A stretch of DNA of 64,000 nucleotides. Origin: Nocardiopsis suaedae (GTDB lineage Bacteria; Actinomycetota; Actinomycetes; Streptosporangiales; Streptosporangiaceae). The translations under genes and the position numbers were made by a program. The stretch lies in assembly GCF_027706745.1 (NCBI RefSeq), contig NZ_JAQFWP010000004.1, forward strand, positions 92,220-156,219, read 5' to 3'. This document shows positions 41,879-50,727 of this stretch, in pieces. The notes beneath the pieces are model-generated. The model ran no database searches and was not told the DNA's origin. It saw only the letters and a program-made list of their open reading frames with translations. Position 1 is the first letter of the stretch; every line of letters begins with the position of its first letter.

Positions 41879-44520
41879 CCCGAACGCACACCACCCGCAC
41901 CGGCAGCACCGGAAACACCGGCAGCGCCGACGTCACCGACGGCGCCGGGGCGCTGGTCGCCCCGCTGTCGGCGTTCGGGCGATCGGACCTGGACACCGCC
42001 GGAGGCAAGGCCGCCAACCTCGGGGAGATGGTCCGGCTGGGCCTGCCCGTCCCGGACGGGTTCGCCGTCACCACGCTGGCCTACGCTCACGCCGCCGCCG
42101 AGGGCGCGCCCGCCGCGGCCCTGCGCGCGCTGGAGCAGCGCCCCGCCGACGGGGACGCCGACGGGGACGCCGACGAGGGCGCGGCCGTGCGCGCCGCGTT
42201 CGAGGCCGCCGACCTGCCGGACGGCCTGCGCACCGCGATCCTCGAGGCCTACCGGCGGATGGGCGGCGGCCCGGTGGCCGTGCGCTCCAGTGCCACCGCC
42301 GAGGACCTGCCCGGGGCGGCGTTCGCCGGGCAGCAGGACACCTACCTCAACGTCGTCGGCGAGGAGGAGCTGCTGGACGCCGTGCGGCGCTGCTGGGCAT
42401 CGCTGTGGAGCGGCCGCGCCATCGCCTACCGCCGCCGCATCGGCATGGACGGCCCCGACGTGCGCATCGCGGTCGCCGTGCAGAAGATGGTGCCCGCCGC
42501 CTGGGCCGGGGTGGCCTTCACCGCCGACCCGGTCACCGGGCGCCGCGACCGGGTCGTCGTGGATGCCGGGCGGGGCCTGGGCGAGTCGGTCGTCTCAGGC
42601 CTGGTCACGCCCGAGCACTACCTGCTGGACCCGCACGGCGCGGTGGTCGAGCACCGTGCGGGCCGCGGCGAGGTGGTGGTGCGCGCGGCCGAGGGCGGCG
42701 GCGTCGTCCACGAGGAGGGCTCCCCCTCCACGGCCCCAGGAGAGTCCCCTGAGGGGATGGACCGGTCGTCCCTCAAGGAGCTCTCGCGGCTGTGCCGCAG
42801 GGTCGCCGGGCACTGGGGCCGCCCCATGGACATCGAATGGGCGGTGGCCGACGGGCGCGTGCTGCTCCTGCAGGCGCGGCCGATGACCGCCGTGCCGCCC
42901 GAGCCGGTTCGGCTGAACCCGGTGCAGAAGCGCATCGGGCCGATCCTGCTCGACATGTTCCAGACGCGCCCCTACCCGCTCGACATGACGACCTGGACGG
43001 GCGAACTGCTGGAGGGCATGGTCGCCGGAATGATGAAGGGGCTCATCGGAGCGCGCCTGCCCTCGCTCGACCGGCTCTTTCCCGAAGAGGACGGCGTCGT
43101 GGTGCGCTTCATTCCGCCCACGCCCCGCCCGACCCTGCACACCCTGGCCGCGCCGTTCCGGCTCGCCTCCAAGGCGCGCCGCTTCCCCATCGAGCGGTGG
43201 ACGAAGGACGCGCGCTTCACCCGCTACGAGAAGGCGCTCGACGCGCTGGCCGCCCGGCCGGCCGCCGACCTGCCCTGGGACGAGCTGCGCAAGCGGCCCC
43301 GAGAGGCCCTGGGGCTCGTGCCCCTGATGACCGAGCTTCGCACGGACTACCTGCCGAACCTCGTCGTGCCGTTCGTCCGCACGCACCTGATGCTGGCGCG
43401 TCTGGGGCACCCGGTCTCCGCGAGCGACCTGGCGTTCGGGGCGCTCACCTGCACCGAGCAGGCCAACCGCGCCCTAGAGGAGCTGGCGGAGCTCGTCCGG
43501 GAGGACCCCGCCATGGCGGAGGCGTTCGCGGACCGCACCCCCGAAGAGCTGGCGCAGGCGGTGGGCACCGACCCGGTCCTCGCGCCGCTGGCCCCCAGGT
43601 TCGACGCGTTCATGGCCGCCTATGGGAACCGGGAGACCGCGAGCGCCGTCTACGCCTCCTCCCCCACGTGGAGCGAGGTTCCCGAGACCGTGCTGGGGAT
43701 GGTGAAGCTCCTCGCCTCCGAGCCGCCCAAGCGCGACACCGACAGCGCGCGCAAGGCGCTGGCGCGTCTGAACGCCCACCCGAGGCTGCGCCGCAACCCG
43801 GCGGCCCGGCAGCGGGCGGCCCGCCTGGTGGAGCGGTTCCGCGCCGGGGTCGCCTTCCGCGAGGACAGCCACTTCCACTTCACGCGCGCGCTCCCGCACC
43901 TGCGGAGCGCGCTGCTGGAGATGGGGCGCCGCCTTGCGGACGAGGGCGTGCTGGACTCCACGGACGAGGTCTTCCACCTGCGTTTGGAAGAACTGGAGGG
44001 CATCGCCGACCTGCCGGGGCTGCCCGAGGAGCAGATTGCGCGGCTGCGGGCGGCCGTGCGCCGCCGGGCCGCCAAGCGCGCTTCCCTGACGAGCGTGCCG
44101 ATGCTGGTGATGCCGCGCGACGAGCCCTCCCGAGGTTCGTCGAAGGGCGCGGACGCGCCGGTACTGGCCAGCGGCACCCCGGCGGGCGGCGGCGCGGTGA
44201 CCGGGCCCGCGCGCGTCATCCGCGACCCCTCGGAGTTCGGGCGCATGCGCGCCGGGGACGTGCTGGTATGCCCCTACACCAACCCGTCGTGGACGCCCCT
44301 GTTCCAGCGCGCGTCCGCCGTGGTGGTCGACTCGGGCGGCCTGGGATCGCACGCGGCGATCGTCGCCCGCGAGTACGGCATCCCGGCGGTGATGGGCACC
44401 GGCGACGGCACGTCGGCGCTCGACGACGGGGCGGAAGTGCGGGTCGACGGCGACGCCGGGCACGTGACGGCGGCCGCACCGCGCCCGTCCGTAGGATCCG
44501 AGGGGACCGGGGGCGCGTGA
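41875..44520 (+). CDS. PEP synthase-family antibiotic phosphotransferase, rifampin phosphotransferase (RPH)-like
   Basis: 881 aa, close to RPH (~865). ATP-grasp part (~15-340): GGKAANLGEMVRLGLPVPDG, VAVRSSATAEDLPGAAFAGQ, FTADPVTGRRD and LLLQARPM. A helical middle (~345-760) corresponds to the rifampin-binding domain. The C-terminal swivelling His domain has SHAAIVAREYGIPAV with the phospho-carrier His at ~826, next to the His825 position of Listeria RPH. RPHs phosphorylate rifampin using ATP. The 19-bp rifamycin-associated element known before many such genes is not seen, and a TetR gene follows, so substrate and induction may differ. Alternative: a divergent PEP/pyruvate-type enzyme. Confidence 0.75.
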   Translation: MTRTHTTRTGSTGNTGSADVTDGAGALVAPLSAFGRSDLDTAGGKAANLGEMVRLGLPVPDGFAVTTLAYAHAAAEGAPAAALRALEQRPADGDADGDADEGAAVRAAFEAADLPDGLRTAILEAYRRMGGGPVAVRSSATAEDLPGAAFAGQQDTYLNVVGEEELLDAVRRCWASLWSGRAIAYRRRIGMDGPDVRIAVAVQKMVPAAWAGVAFTADPVTGRRDRVVVDAGRGLGESVVSGLVTPEHYLLDPHGAVVEHRAGRGEVVVRAAEGGGVVHEEGSPSTAPGESPEGMDRSSLKELSRLCRRVAGHWGRPMDIEWAVADGRVLLLQARPMTAVPPEPVRLNPVQKRIGPILLDMFQTRPYPLDMTTWTGELLEGMVAGMMKGLIGARLPSLDRLFPEEDGVVVRFIPPTPRPTLHTLAAPFRLASKARRFPIERWTKDARFTRYEKALDALAARPAADLPWDELRKRPREALGLVPLMTELRTDYLPNLVVPFVRTHLMLARLGHPVSASDLAFGALTCTEQANRALEELAELVREDPAMAEAFADRTPEELAQAVGTDPVLAPLAPRFDAFMAAYGNRETASAVYASSPTWSEVPETVLGMVKLLASEPPKRDTDSARKALARLNAHPRLRRNPAARQRAARLVERFRAGVAFREDSHFHFTRALPHLRSALLEMGRRLADEGVLDSTDEVFHLRLEELEGIADLPGLPEEQIARLRAAVRRRAAKRASLTSVPMLVMPRDEPSRGSSKGADAPVLASGTPAGGGAVTGPARVIRDPSEFGRMRAGDVLVCPYTNPSWTPLFQRASAVVVDSGGLGSHAAIVAREYGIPAVMGTGDGTSALDDGAEVRVDGDAGHVTAAAPRPSVGSEGTGGA

Positions 44521-44600
44521 TGGGGCCCGGCGAGGCGGGCGGCCGCCGACGGGCCGGCGGAGCCCTGGGCCCCCACCAGTCGGAAAGGCGGAGCGACCCC

Positions 44601-45233
44601 GTGGGCACCCCTGACGGGTCCGGCCCGGATGCGGCCGAGGAGGACCCGCGCAAGCGGCCGCGCAGGCGCGGCGACGCCCTCAACGCGGCGATCTTCGAAG
44701 CGGTCCTGGCCGAGCTGAAGGAGACCGGATACGCGAGGCTCACCATGGAGCGCGTGGCCGAGCGGGCCCGGACCGGCAAGGCGTCGCTGTACCGGCGCTG
44801 GCCGAACCGGGCGCGCCTGGTGATGGAGGCGGTCTACCACGTGGTGCCGCGGTACATGGACGCACCCGACACCGGGAGCCTGCGGGGGGACCTGCTGGAG
44901 CTGTTCCGGGGCGTCGCCCTCCTGCTGGAGGGGCCGACGGGCGAAGCGATGCGCGGGGTGCTCGGGGAGGTGCTGCACGACCCGGAGGTCGCCGAGCAGA
45001 TCCGGTCGGCCTCCCGCGGCGAGAGCCTGGCCCAGATCCGCCGCGTGGCCGACCGGGCGGTGGCCAGGGGCGAGGTCCGGGCCGAGGCACTGACTCCGCG
45101 GCGCCTGGAGGCGGGGCACGCGGTGATGCGGCACCACTTCCTGTTCCAGGGCACTCCGATCACGGACCGCGTGATCGAAGAGGTGGTGGACGAGGTGGTC
45201 CTCCCGTTGTTCACCGCACCGCCGCCGGGCTGA
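44601..45233 (+). CDS. TetR-family regulator of the MFS-phosphotransferase operon
   Basis: 210 aa from GTG 44601, which has GGCGGAG seven bases upstream. An ATG at 44520 overlapping the previous stop (TGATG) is in frame and would add 27 low-complexity residues. HTH: ETGYARLTMERVAERARTGK then ASLYRRWPNRARLVMEAV. It is related in type to the TetR at 35866. As the last gene of the operon it probably acts on the GGAACG dyads at 40234-40298. Its 3' end overlaps the convergent VTC gene by 23 bp. Confidence 0.85.
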   Translation: MGTPDGSGPDAAEEDPRKRPRRRGDALNAAIFEAVLAELKETGYARLTMERVAERARTGKASLYRRWPNRARLVMEAVYHVVPRYMDAPDTGSLRGDLLELFRGVALLLEGPTGEAMRGVLGEVLHDPEVAEQIRSASRGESLAQIRRVADRAVARGEVRAEALTPRRLEAGHAVMRHHFLFQGTPITDRVIEEVVDEVVLPLFTAPPPG

Positions 45234-46017
45234 AGGGCGGGTCCGGAGGCGGGGCGTCGGGCCCGAACAGGTCGCGCAGCGTCCGCTTCCACGGGTTGCC
45301 GCGCGTACCGGGGTAGAGGCACGCCACCGCCAGGCAGTACTTGCTCACCGGGCGCGGGCGCACGCCCAGGCGGCGGAGTTCGCGGTCGGCCGGGGTGTCG
45401 GTCCCCGGCGACTTGGTCTCCGCCAGCACCCACCCGTCGGGCACGGTGACGCGGTCGCCGCCGACCGAGAACACCAGGCGCTCGTCGAGGGTGAGCCGGG
45501 CCTGCCCCGACCCCTGCACGAGGGTGCGGCGCCGATAAGAGGTCACGGCCGACGGCACCAGCGCGCGCGGCGGCGCCTGCCCGTACCCCTCGCCGAGCGC
45601 CTCGGCGGCGAAGTCCCGCGCCTCCGGGGTGAGTTCGTCGCGGCGGTCGAAGGGGTGGGCAATGCGCTCCTTGAGCGTGGCGCGGCGGCTCCCCTGGAGC
45701 TTGACCTCGAAGTGCGCGGTTCCGGTGTCGAGGTAGGCGCGCGTGCGCAGCTTGAACCTGCGGCGGCGCCCCTGCCGGTGCTGCCGGAACGTGAGCAGGT
45801 CGGGGGTGTCGAAGTAGGTGGAGGAGTAGGCGCCTCCACGGCGCCCGGCGATCTCCAGCTCCCGCCAGTCCTCCTGATCGGCCAGGCGGCGCTCGAACTC
45901 GGCGAACGCCCCACGGGGGATGAGGTACTTGCGGTCGACGCGCGCCTGCAGCCCGGCGCGCTCGACGGCCTCCTCCAGCGTGATCGGCGGGAACGCCGCC
46001 GCAAGGGCGGGGCTCAC
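45211..46017 (-). CDS. VTC-domain protein (polyphosphate polymerase-like)
   Basis: 268 aa from GTG 46017, overlapping the DUF4956 stop by four bases (GTGA). A triphosphate-tunnel fold covers nearly the whole protein: RVDRKYLIPRGAF, YSSTYFDTPDLLTFRQH, RFKLRTRAYLDTGTAHFEVK, LKERIAHPF, WVLAETKSPG and RPVSKY at the end. Basic residues alternating on strands would line the tunnel. The yeast VTC4 domain makes polyphosphate from ATP; bacterial members paired with DUF4956 are thought to do something similar at the membrane. Coupling to DUF4956 is the usual arrangement. Confidence 0.85.
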   Translation of the reverse strand: MSPALAAAFPPITLEEAVERAGLQARVDRKYLIPRGAFAEFERRLADQEDWRELEIAGRRGGAYSSTYFDTPDLLTFRQHRQGRRRRFKLRTRAYLDTGTAHFEVKLQGSRRATLKERIAHPFDRRDELTPEARDFAAEALGEGYGQAPPRALVPSAVTSYRRRTLVQGSGQARLTLDERLVFSVGGDRVTVPDGWVLAETKSPGTDTPADRELRRLGVRPRPVSKYCLAVACLYPGTRGNPWKRTLRDLFGPDAPPPDPPFSPAAVR

Positions 46018-46640
46018 CGGCCGCTCCCGGCCATGGCGGCCTGCCTCCGGGGCGCCTTGCGGCCGCCGCTCCCCCGGTCCGCGCGGGCGGACGCGCCCCG
46101 GAAGCGGACGTCGACCACCGTCACGTCGCGGACGTAGTCGACCTCGTTGACGATGGCGGCCAGCACGGGCCGCCCCACGCGGCGCTCGATGTCGGCGCGC
46201 AGGGCGTCGTCGTCGCGGTGGACGGTGTCGAGCACCAGCACCCTCCGTTCGGCCCGAGCCGCCTGGCGGGGGTGGTCGGCGACGGCGATGACGGTGATCA
46301 GCAGGGCGCTGAGGAGCGCGGCCGCGGCGGGAGAGCCTGCGGCGCCGATGCCGTTGACCAGGCCCAGGGCCAGGGAGATGAAGTAGTAGCCCACCTCGCG
46401 CTGGGTGATCTCGCCGGACCGCAGGCGGATGATGGACAGCACGCCGAACAGGCCGAAGCCGACCGCCAGCTCCACCCGCTGGTTCATCAGCAGGACGCAG
46501 ACCGCGAAGACGCCGATGTTCAGAGCCGTGTAGGCGAAGAGCAGGTCCGAACGGCGGTGGCGGCGGAAGTAGACCGCACCGGCCAGGACGGTGACGGCCG
46601 CCAGGTCGGCGGCGAGGGCGAGCGCGATGTTCGCGTTCAC
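46014..46640 (-). CDS. DUF4956 membrane protein
   Basis: 208 aa from GTG 46640 (GGAGG upstream). Four membrane helices in the first ~130 residues with the conserved MNQRVELAVGFGLFGVLSII-R-RSGEI block, then a small soluble C-terminal domain (VLDTVHRDDDALRADIERRV ... VRDVTVVDVRFRG). DUF4956 proteins almost always neighbour VTC or CotH genes and may be the membrane partner that receives or moves polyphosphate. Translationally coupled to the VTC gene. Confidence 0.88.
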   Translation of the reverse strand: MNANIALALAADLAAVTVLAGAVYFRRHRRSDLLFAYTALNIGVFAVCVLLMNQRVELAVGFGLFGVLSIIRLRSGEITQREVGYYFISLALGLVNGIGAAGSPAAAALLSALLITVIAVADHPRQAARAERRVLVLDTVHRDDDALRADIERRVGRPVLAAIVNEVDYVRDVTVVDVRFRGASARADRGSGGRKAPRRQAAMAGSGR

Positions 46641-46773
46641 AGAGGTCCTCCGAGCGCGGCACCGGGGTCGGGGGAACCGGCGCCGATTCAAGGTTCGGAG
46701 GTGTTCATGACGCGTTCATGACCGCGCCATGAGGAGGTCCTCATGAGGGCACCCGCAGGGGCGTGGGGGCGCT

Positions 46774-47526
46774 CTACGGTGCCTCGCCCTCCGCGGCGTC
46801 CACCGGGTGGTCGGAGTGGTCCAAGTGGTTCGGGTGGCTCGCGTGGTCGAGAAGGTAGGAGCGCAGCAGTTCCCGGCACTCGGTGATCAGGTCCGGGTCG
46901 CCGCCGGGATCGGTCCGGAAGGCCAGGGACAGCACCGCGTCGGCCGCCTCGACCGCCACGCGGACCCTGCGCTCGGTCTCCGGGTCCGGGGGGCTTCCGG
47001 TGGCCGTCAGCCCCATGGCGAGCAGCGTCCCGGACACCCGGTCGTCGCGGCGCCCGGGACCCGACCTCCCCGACGGCGGCCGGGGGGCGCACGCCTCGGG
47101 GTCGTATCCGGTGTCGGGGTCGGCGTCCAGCACCCCGAATCCGGGCACGGTACGGCGCAGGTCGACGTAGGTGTCCACGGCCGTCAGGGCCGCCCCCGCC
47201 CAGTCGGCGCCCTCGGCGGCGCCCAGGCGCTCGGTCAGGCGGTCGGTGTACAGCTCCATGTTCCGCGCGGCCAGCGCGCGGATCAGGCCGTCCTTGTCGT
47301 AGAAGAACTGGTACACCGTGCCGATGGGGATCTCCGCGCGGCGCGCCACTTCGGTCGTGGTCACCGCGGCCGCCCCTTCCTCTTCCAGGAGCGCGGCGCA
47401 CGCGCGCAACAGCCGCTCGACCCGCTCCATGCTGCGGCGTTGTGCAGGTCGGCGGCGCAACGCGGTGGCGGTCCAGGTCGGCGCGGGGTTCGGGCGCGGG
47501 GGAACGTGCCGATCGGTGCGGGACAT
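46774..47526 (-). CDS. TetR-family transcriptional regulator
   Basis: 250 aa from the ATG at 47526; a longer frame is possible but unlikely. A basic N-terminal tail of ~30 residues precedes the HTH: LLEEEGAAAVTTTEVARRAE then GTVYQFFYDKDGLIRALAA. The C-terminus carries a His/Asp/Asn-rich tail (SHPNHLDHSDHPVD), unusual and possibly metal-binding. It is divergent from the membrane protein-GntR operon; the dyad at 47585-47608 lies between them. Confidence 0.85.
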   Translation of the reverse strand: MSRTDRHVPPRPNPAPTWTATALRRRPAQRRSMERVERLLRACAALLEEEGAAAVTTTEVARRAEIPIGTVYQFFYDKDGLIRALAARNMELYTDRLTERLGAAEGADWAGAALTAVDTYVDLRRTVPGFGVLDADPDTGYDPEACAPRPPSGRSGPGRRDDRVSGTLLAMGLTATGSPPDPETERRVRVAVEAADAVLSLAFRTDPGGDPDLITECRELLRSYLLDHASHPNHLDHSDHPVDAAEGEAP

Positions 47527-47584
47527 GTCCCCATTGTGCCCGCAGAAGGGCTCGGGCGCGCTCGCTCCGGGTACACATCGGGAG

Positions 47585-47608
47585 CTTGTACTGCTACGTT
47601 GATACAAG
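47585..47608. promoter_or_regulatory. Operator-like inverted repeat before the membrane protein-GntR operon
   Basis: CTTGTA (47585-47590), 12-base spacer, TACAAG (47603-47608), with a further TACAAG at 47614-47619 merging into the ribosome site. The GTAC/GTA-rich character suits YtrA-type GntR regulators. Confidence 0.55.
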
Positions 47609-47627
47609 AGCAATACAAGGAGATTCC

Positions 47628-48581
47628 ATGGCCAGCTGGATCGCGCTCGCGGTCGTCTTCCTCAGCGTCTCGCAAACCATCTCGTCCGGCCTGAAACCGC
47701 CGGCCGTCAAACCCGTCCGCCGGTTCGCCGCGCGGGCCGGGCTGCCGCCCTCCTACGCCGACGCAGCACTGGCCCGGCGCCTGTACGGCGACGAATCCAC
47801 CGCCGCCGGGGCCTCGGCCTTCCTCATCCTGGCCACCCTCGCCGTGGGGCTCACCGTCCCCGCGCTGCGTGAGAACGACCAGTGGGCCGTCACCCTCGTC
47901 GCCGCCTACCTGCTCGGACGCACCGTGGGCGCCGTGGTCCCCGTGGTGAGGGCCACCGTCGCCCGCGCCGACGACGCCCCTCGTGTCGCCCGCCCCTTCA
48001 TGCCCTCGGTCACCGACTACGTCTCCCCGCTCGCGCGCTGGGCGGCCCTGGCCTCCGGCCTCCTGCCCGCCGCCTGCGTCGGACTGATCGCGCTCTTCCT
48101 GGGCACCGACCTCGTCGACGCCTCACAGGCCAACTGGCCCCTGATGGCCGCCGGTGCCGTGGTCGGCCCGGTGGTGACCGGCGGCGCCGCCGTCCTGGCC
48201 GCGCGCTTCACCGCAGCCCCCCGCCGGGCGGCGGCCCCGCACGAGCTCGCCGCCGACGACGCCGTGCGCGCCTACCGGGTCCGCGCCCTGCTGTCCGCCG
48301 CGACGGGCGTGAGCGCCATGGCCGCCACGACCGTCATGGGCGCGGCGACGGCGATGCCCACCGGGACCACCGCGCAGAACCCCGCCGGCGTGCTGTTCAT
48401 GGGCGCCATGTTCGCCGCCGCCCTGGTGTACGCGGCCGCCTCCATCGCCGTCGACCTGGTCGGCAGCGGGCGGCGCTACCGCGCGCGGCTGTGGCCCCAA
48501 GGGCTGCCGCAGGGTCCGGCCCCTGAGGGCGGTGCCGACGGCGCGGACCGTGCGGACGGCGCTGACGGCGGTGCCCGGTGA
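47628..48581 (+). CDS. Hypothetical multi-pass membrane protein coupled to a GntR regulator
   Basis: 317 aa; the ATG at 47628 follows AAGGAG. About six or seven membrane helices, with a cytoplasmic loop after helix 1 (SGLKPPAVKPVRRFAARAGL) and a small acidic/Ala-Gly-Asp tail. No transporter motif recognised. The GntR gene overlaps its end by ATGA. YtrA-type regulators usually sit beside ABC transporters or membrane proteins under their own control, so this gene is the likely target. Confidence 0.65.
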   Translation: MASWIALAVVFLSVSQTISSGLKPPAVKPVRRFAARAGLPPSYADAALARRLYGDESTAAGASAFLILATLAVGLTVPALRENDQWAVTLVAAYLLGRTVGAVVPVVRATVARADDAPRVARPFMPSVTDYVSPLARWAALASGLLPAACVGLIALFLGTDLVDASQANWPLMAAGAVVGPVVTGGAAVLAARFTAAPRRAAAPHELAADDAVRAYRVRALLSAATGVSAMAATTVMGAATAMPTGTTAQNPAGVLFMGAMFAAALVYAAASIAVDLVGSGRRYRARLWPQGLPQGPAPEGGADGADRADGADGGAR

Positions 48582-48946
48582 TCATCACCGTCGACCCCCG
48601 CTCCCACGTCCCCCCGTACGAGCAGGTGCGCGAACAGATCCGCGGGCTCATCGGCTCCGGGGCGCTCCCGGCCGGGCACCGCCTGCCGCCGGTGCGGCGC
48701 CTGGCCGCCGACCTGGGGCTGGCCGCCAACACGGTCGCACGCGCCTACCGGGAGCTGGAGCAGGAGGGCCTCCTGGACGGGCGGGGCACGCGCGGGACCT
48801 TCGTCGCCGCCACCGCCCCCGCCGACCCGCTGAGCGCGGCCGCCGACGACCTCGTCCGGCGCGCCCGCACCGCGGGCCTCAACCGCGACGACCTGGTCGG
48901 GCTCCTCCTCGCCCGCTGGGACGACGAGCGTCCCCGCCCGGGGTGA
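48578..48946 (+). CDS. GntR-family regulator, YtrA/YhcF type
   Basis: 122 aa from GTG 48578 (overlap with the previous stop). Winged helix-turn-helix at ~10-75: PPYEQVREQIRGLIGSGALP, LPPVRRLAADLGLAANTVAR, AYRELEQEGLLDGRGTRGTF. The short helical tail (~45 residues) is the YtrA-type dimer region with no ligand domain. Expected to autoregulate its operon through the dyad at 47585. Confidence 0.88.
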   Translation: MIITVDPRSHVPPYEQVREQIRGLIGSGALPAGHRLPPVRRLAADLGLAANTVARAYRELEQEGLLDGRGTRGTFVAATAPADPLSAAADDLVRRARTAGLNRDDLVGLLLARWDDERPRPG

Positions 48947-49102
48947 CCTTCTTCCCGGAGACGCCGCACCGTCCGCCCTCTGGAACGGCGCCCCGGCCGG
49001 GCCTAATGTCGAGTCCCCTTTCGCTCCCGGGCCGGAGGGGGCGCGGACGCCCCGCGCTCCCCTGGCCGGAGGGCGAGCTCCCCACGGCCCTCTGGAGGGG
49101 AC

Positions 49103-49879
49103 ATGGCCCTTCCCGCCACGCCGCGGACGTCGCTCGGCACCCCGGTCTACGAGCAGGCGCTCCGTTCGATCGCCGCACTCCCCCTACAGGATTCGGCGCC
49201 GGTGCGCCTGGCCAACCTCGACCTGGTGCGGCACCTGGCCGCCCCGGGCCCCGTACTGCGCCTGCTGCGCGAGGTCCTCGACACCCCGCCGCTCCTGGCG
49301 CGCATCGCGGGACGCTCGTACCACCACACGAACCACTTCGACAAGATCGTGCTCGCCGACTCGGGGGCGCGCCGCTGCTACCGGCTGACGCTGCACCTGT
49401 GGCGGCCGCCGTACAGCACCGAAGAGGCCCTGGACGAGCAGATCCACGACCACCGGTTCAGCTTCTGGTCCTCGGTCCTGACCGGGCGGCTGGACTCGCA
49501 GAACTTCGTCCGCGACGCCTCCGGGGACGACTACGGCGAGTACCAGTACATCCCTGAGAAGCGCGGGGAGGCGACGGTCGGCAACTTCTACCGCTCCATG
49601 GGGCGCACCCCGCTGCGGGAGACCGCACCGTCCTGCGAGGAGGCCGGGGGCTCCTACCGTCTCGGCTACCACCGCATCCACCGGGTCGTCCTGCCACGCG
49701 ATGAGATGACCTGCACGCTGGTCCTGCGCGGGCCCCGGCAGAAGAACTTCGCCAGCGTCTTCAGCAACACCGCCACCTATGATCCGACCGCCAACGACAT
49801 GTTCCCGCCGCATGTCCTGGCCGAGAAATTGGAGGCACTGTGCGCGGAGATCACTCGCACGCGGAAGGCGGACCGGTGA
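49103..49879 (+). CDS. Cupin-like protein of unknown function, first gene of a five-gene operon
   Basis: 258-aa soluble protein; GGAGGGG precedes the ATG. A cupin-type metal site is suggested by EQIHDHRFSFWSSVLTGRLD (H-x-H, as in cysteine-dioxygenase-like cupins) and, ~75 residues later, RLGYHRIHRVVLPRDEMTCT. The N-terminal ~90 residues are helical, without a known domain. Many aromatic residues surround the core. It could be a thiol or small-molecule dioxygenase or a non-catalytic binding protein. Overlaps the next gene by GTGA; a TGGAAC-N17-TAATGT promoter (48981-49009) may drive the operon. Confidence 0.6.
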   Translation: MALPATPRTSLGTPVYEQALRSIAALPLQDSAPVRLANLDLVRHLAAPGPVLRLLREVLDTPPLLARIAGRSYHHTNHFDKIVLADSGARRCYRLTLHLWRPPYSTEEALDEQIHDHRFSFWSSVLTGRLDSQNFVRDASGDDYGEYQYIPEKRGEATVGNFYRSMGRTPLRETAPSCEEAGGSYRLGYHRIHRVVLPRDEMTCTLVLRGPRQKNFASVFSNTATYDPTANDMFPPHVLAEKLEALCAEITRTRKADR

Positions 49880-50727
49880 GCGCGCGCGGGGAGGACGGCC
49901 CCGGCCTGCGCCTGCCCGAGGACGAGCCCGTCTACGCCCGTACAGGCGGCTTCGCGGTCTTCAACCAGCTCGGCGTGAAGCTCGACTTCCCGGCGTCCAT
50001 CCCCGACGCCGAGTACTACGACTGGCTCGACGCCGCCAAGGAGGCCATCGGCTCCCTGGTCGAGGGCGCCGAGATCGCCGAGAAGAGCTACGCGCGCACC
50101 GAGCCCCGGACCAACACCGGTGTCTACTACGACACCGAGGACCACCGGCTGCTCCGCGACGACATGGTGCTGCGCACCACGTGCAACATCAAGACGCACG
50201 CGTTCTGCGCCTTCAAGCTCGGCGCCGACGCCAACGGGGTGCGGCGCGACCACCGCTACTCCTTCGGCGGGGAGGACAAGCGGACCATCCAGCTCCGCCC
50301 CGACTCGCCCGAGGCGGTGAACGCGGTCAAGCGGCTGCTGGCGCGCGAGGACATCGACCACCCGGGCGTGCACCTGCGCAAGGCCACCGGCCTTACCGGG
50401 GACGACCTGTCCCCGGCAATCCGCCTGCGCCAGGTCCGGCACCCGTTCTTCGTCTGGCTGGACGGGCGCGACGCGCTGCGCTGCACCATGGACCGCGTGC
50501 GCGTGGTGGACCTGCGCGCACCGGATCCGGAGGCCACCGAGGCATCCTTCGGCGAGGTGGAGTTCCCCCTGTTCCCGCGCCTCGCGCCGGAGACGGCTCG
50601 CGACCCCAGGGTGCCCCGGCTGATGAGCGTCCTCTCCGACCTGCTGCGTGAGCGCTTCGGCGTCGACTACGTCGCCGACTCCAAGTACAGGAGGGCCGCC
50701 AAGGCGCTCGGCCTGCACTGGACGTGA
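49876..50727 (+). CDS. CYTH/VTC-like (triphosphate tunnel) protein of unknown function
   Basis: 283 aa from GTG 49876, coupled to the previous gene by GTGA. Tunnel-fold hints in order: an E-x-x-E-K variant of the ExExK signature (AEIAEKSY), TNTGVYYDTEDHRLLRDDMV, LRTTCNIK, FCAFKLGADANGVRRDHRY, an acidic GEVEFPLF strand, and DYVADSKYRRA at the end, like the closing Lys of VTC proteins. Such enzymes act on triphosphates or polyphosphate. The match is by pattern only and the ExExK motif is imperfect, so the substrate is open. The next gene encodes a phosphatase. Confidence 0.6.
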   Translation: MSARGEDGPGLRLPEDEPVYARTGGFAVFNQLGVKLDFPASIPDAEYYDWLDAAKEAIGSLVEGAEIAEKSYARTEPRTNTGVYYDTEDHRLLRDDMVLRTTCNIKTHAFCAFKLGADANGVRRDHRYSFGGEDKRTIQLRPDSPEAVNAVKRLLAREDIDHPGVHLRKATGLTGDDLSPAIRLRQVRHPFFVWLDGRDALRCTMDRVRVVDLRAPDPEATEASFGEVEFPLFPRLAPETARDPRVPRLMSVLSDLLRERFGVDYVADSKYRRAAKALGLHWT

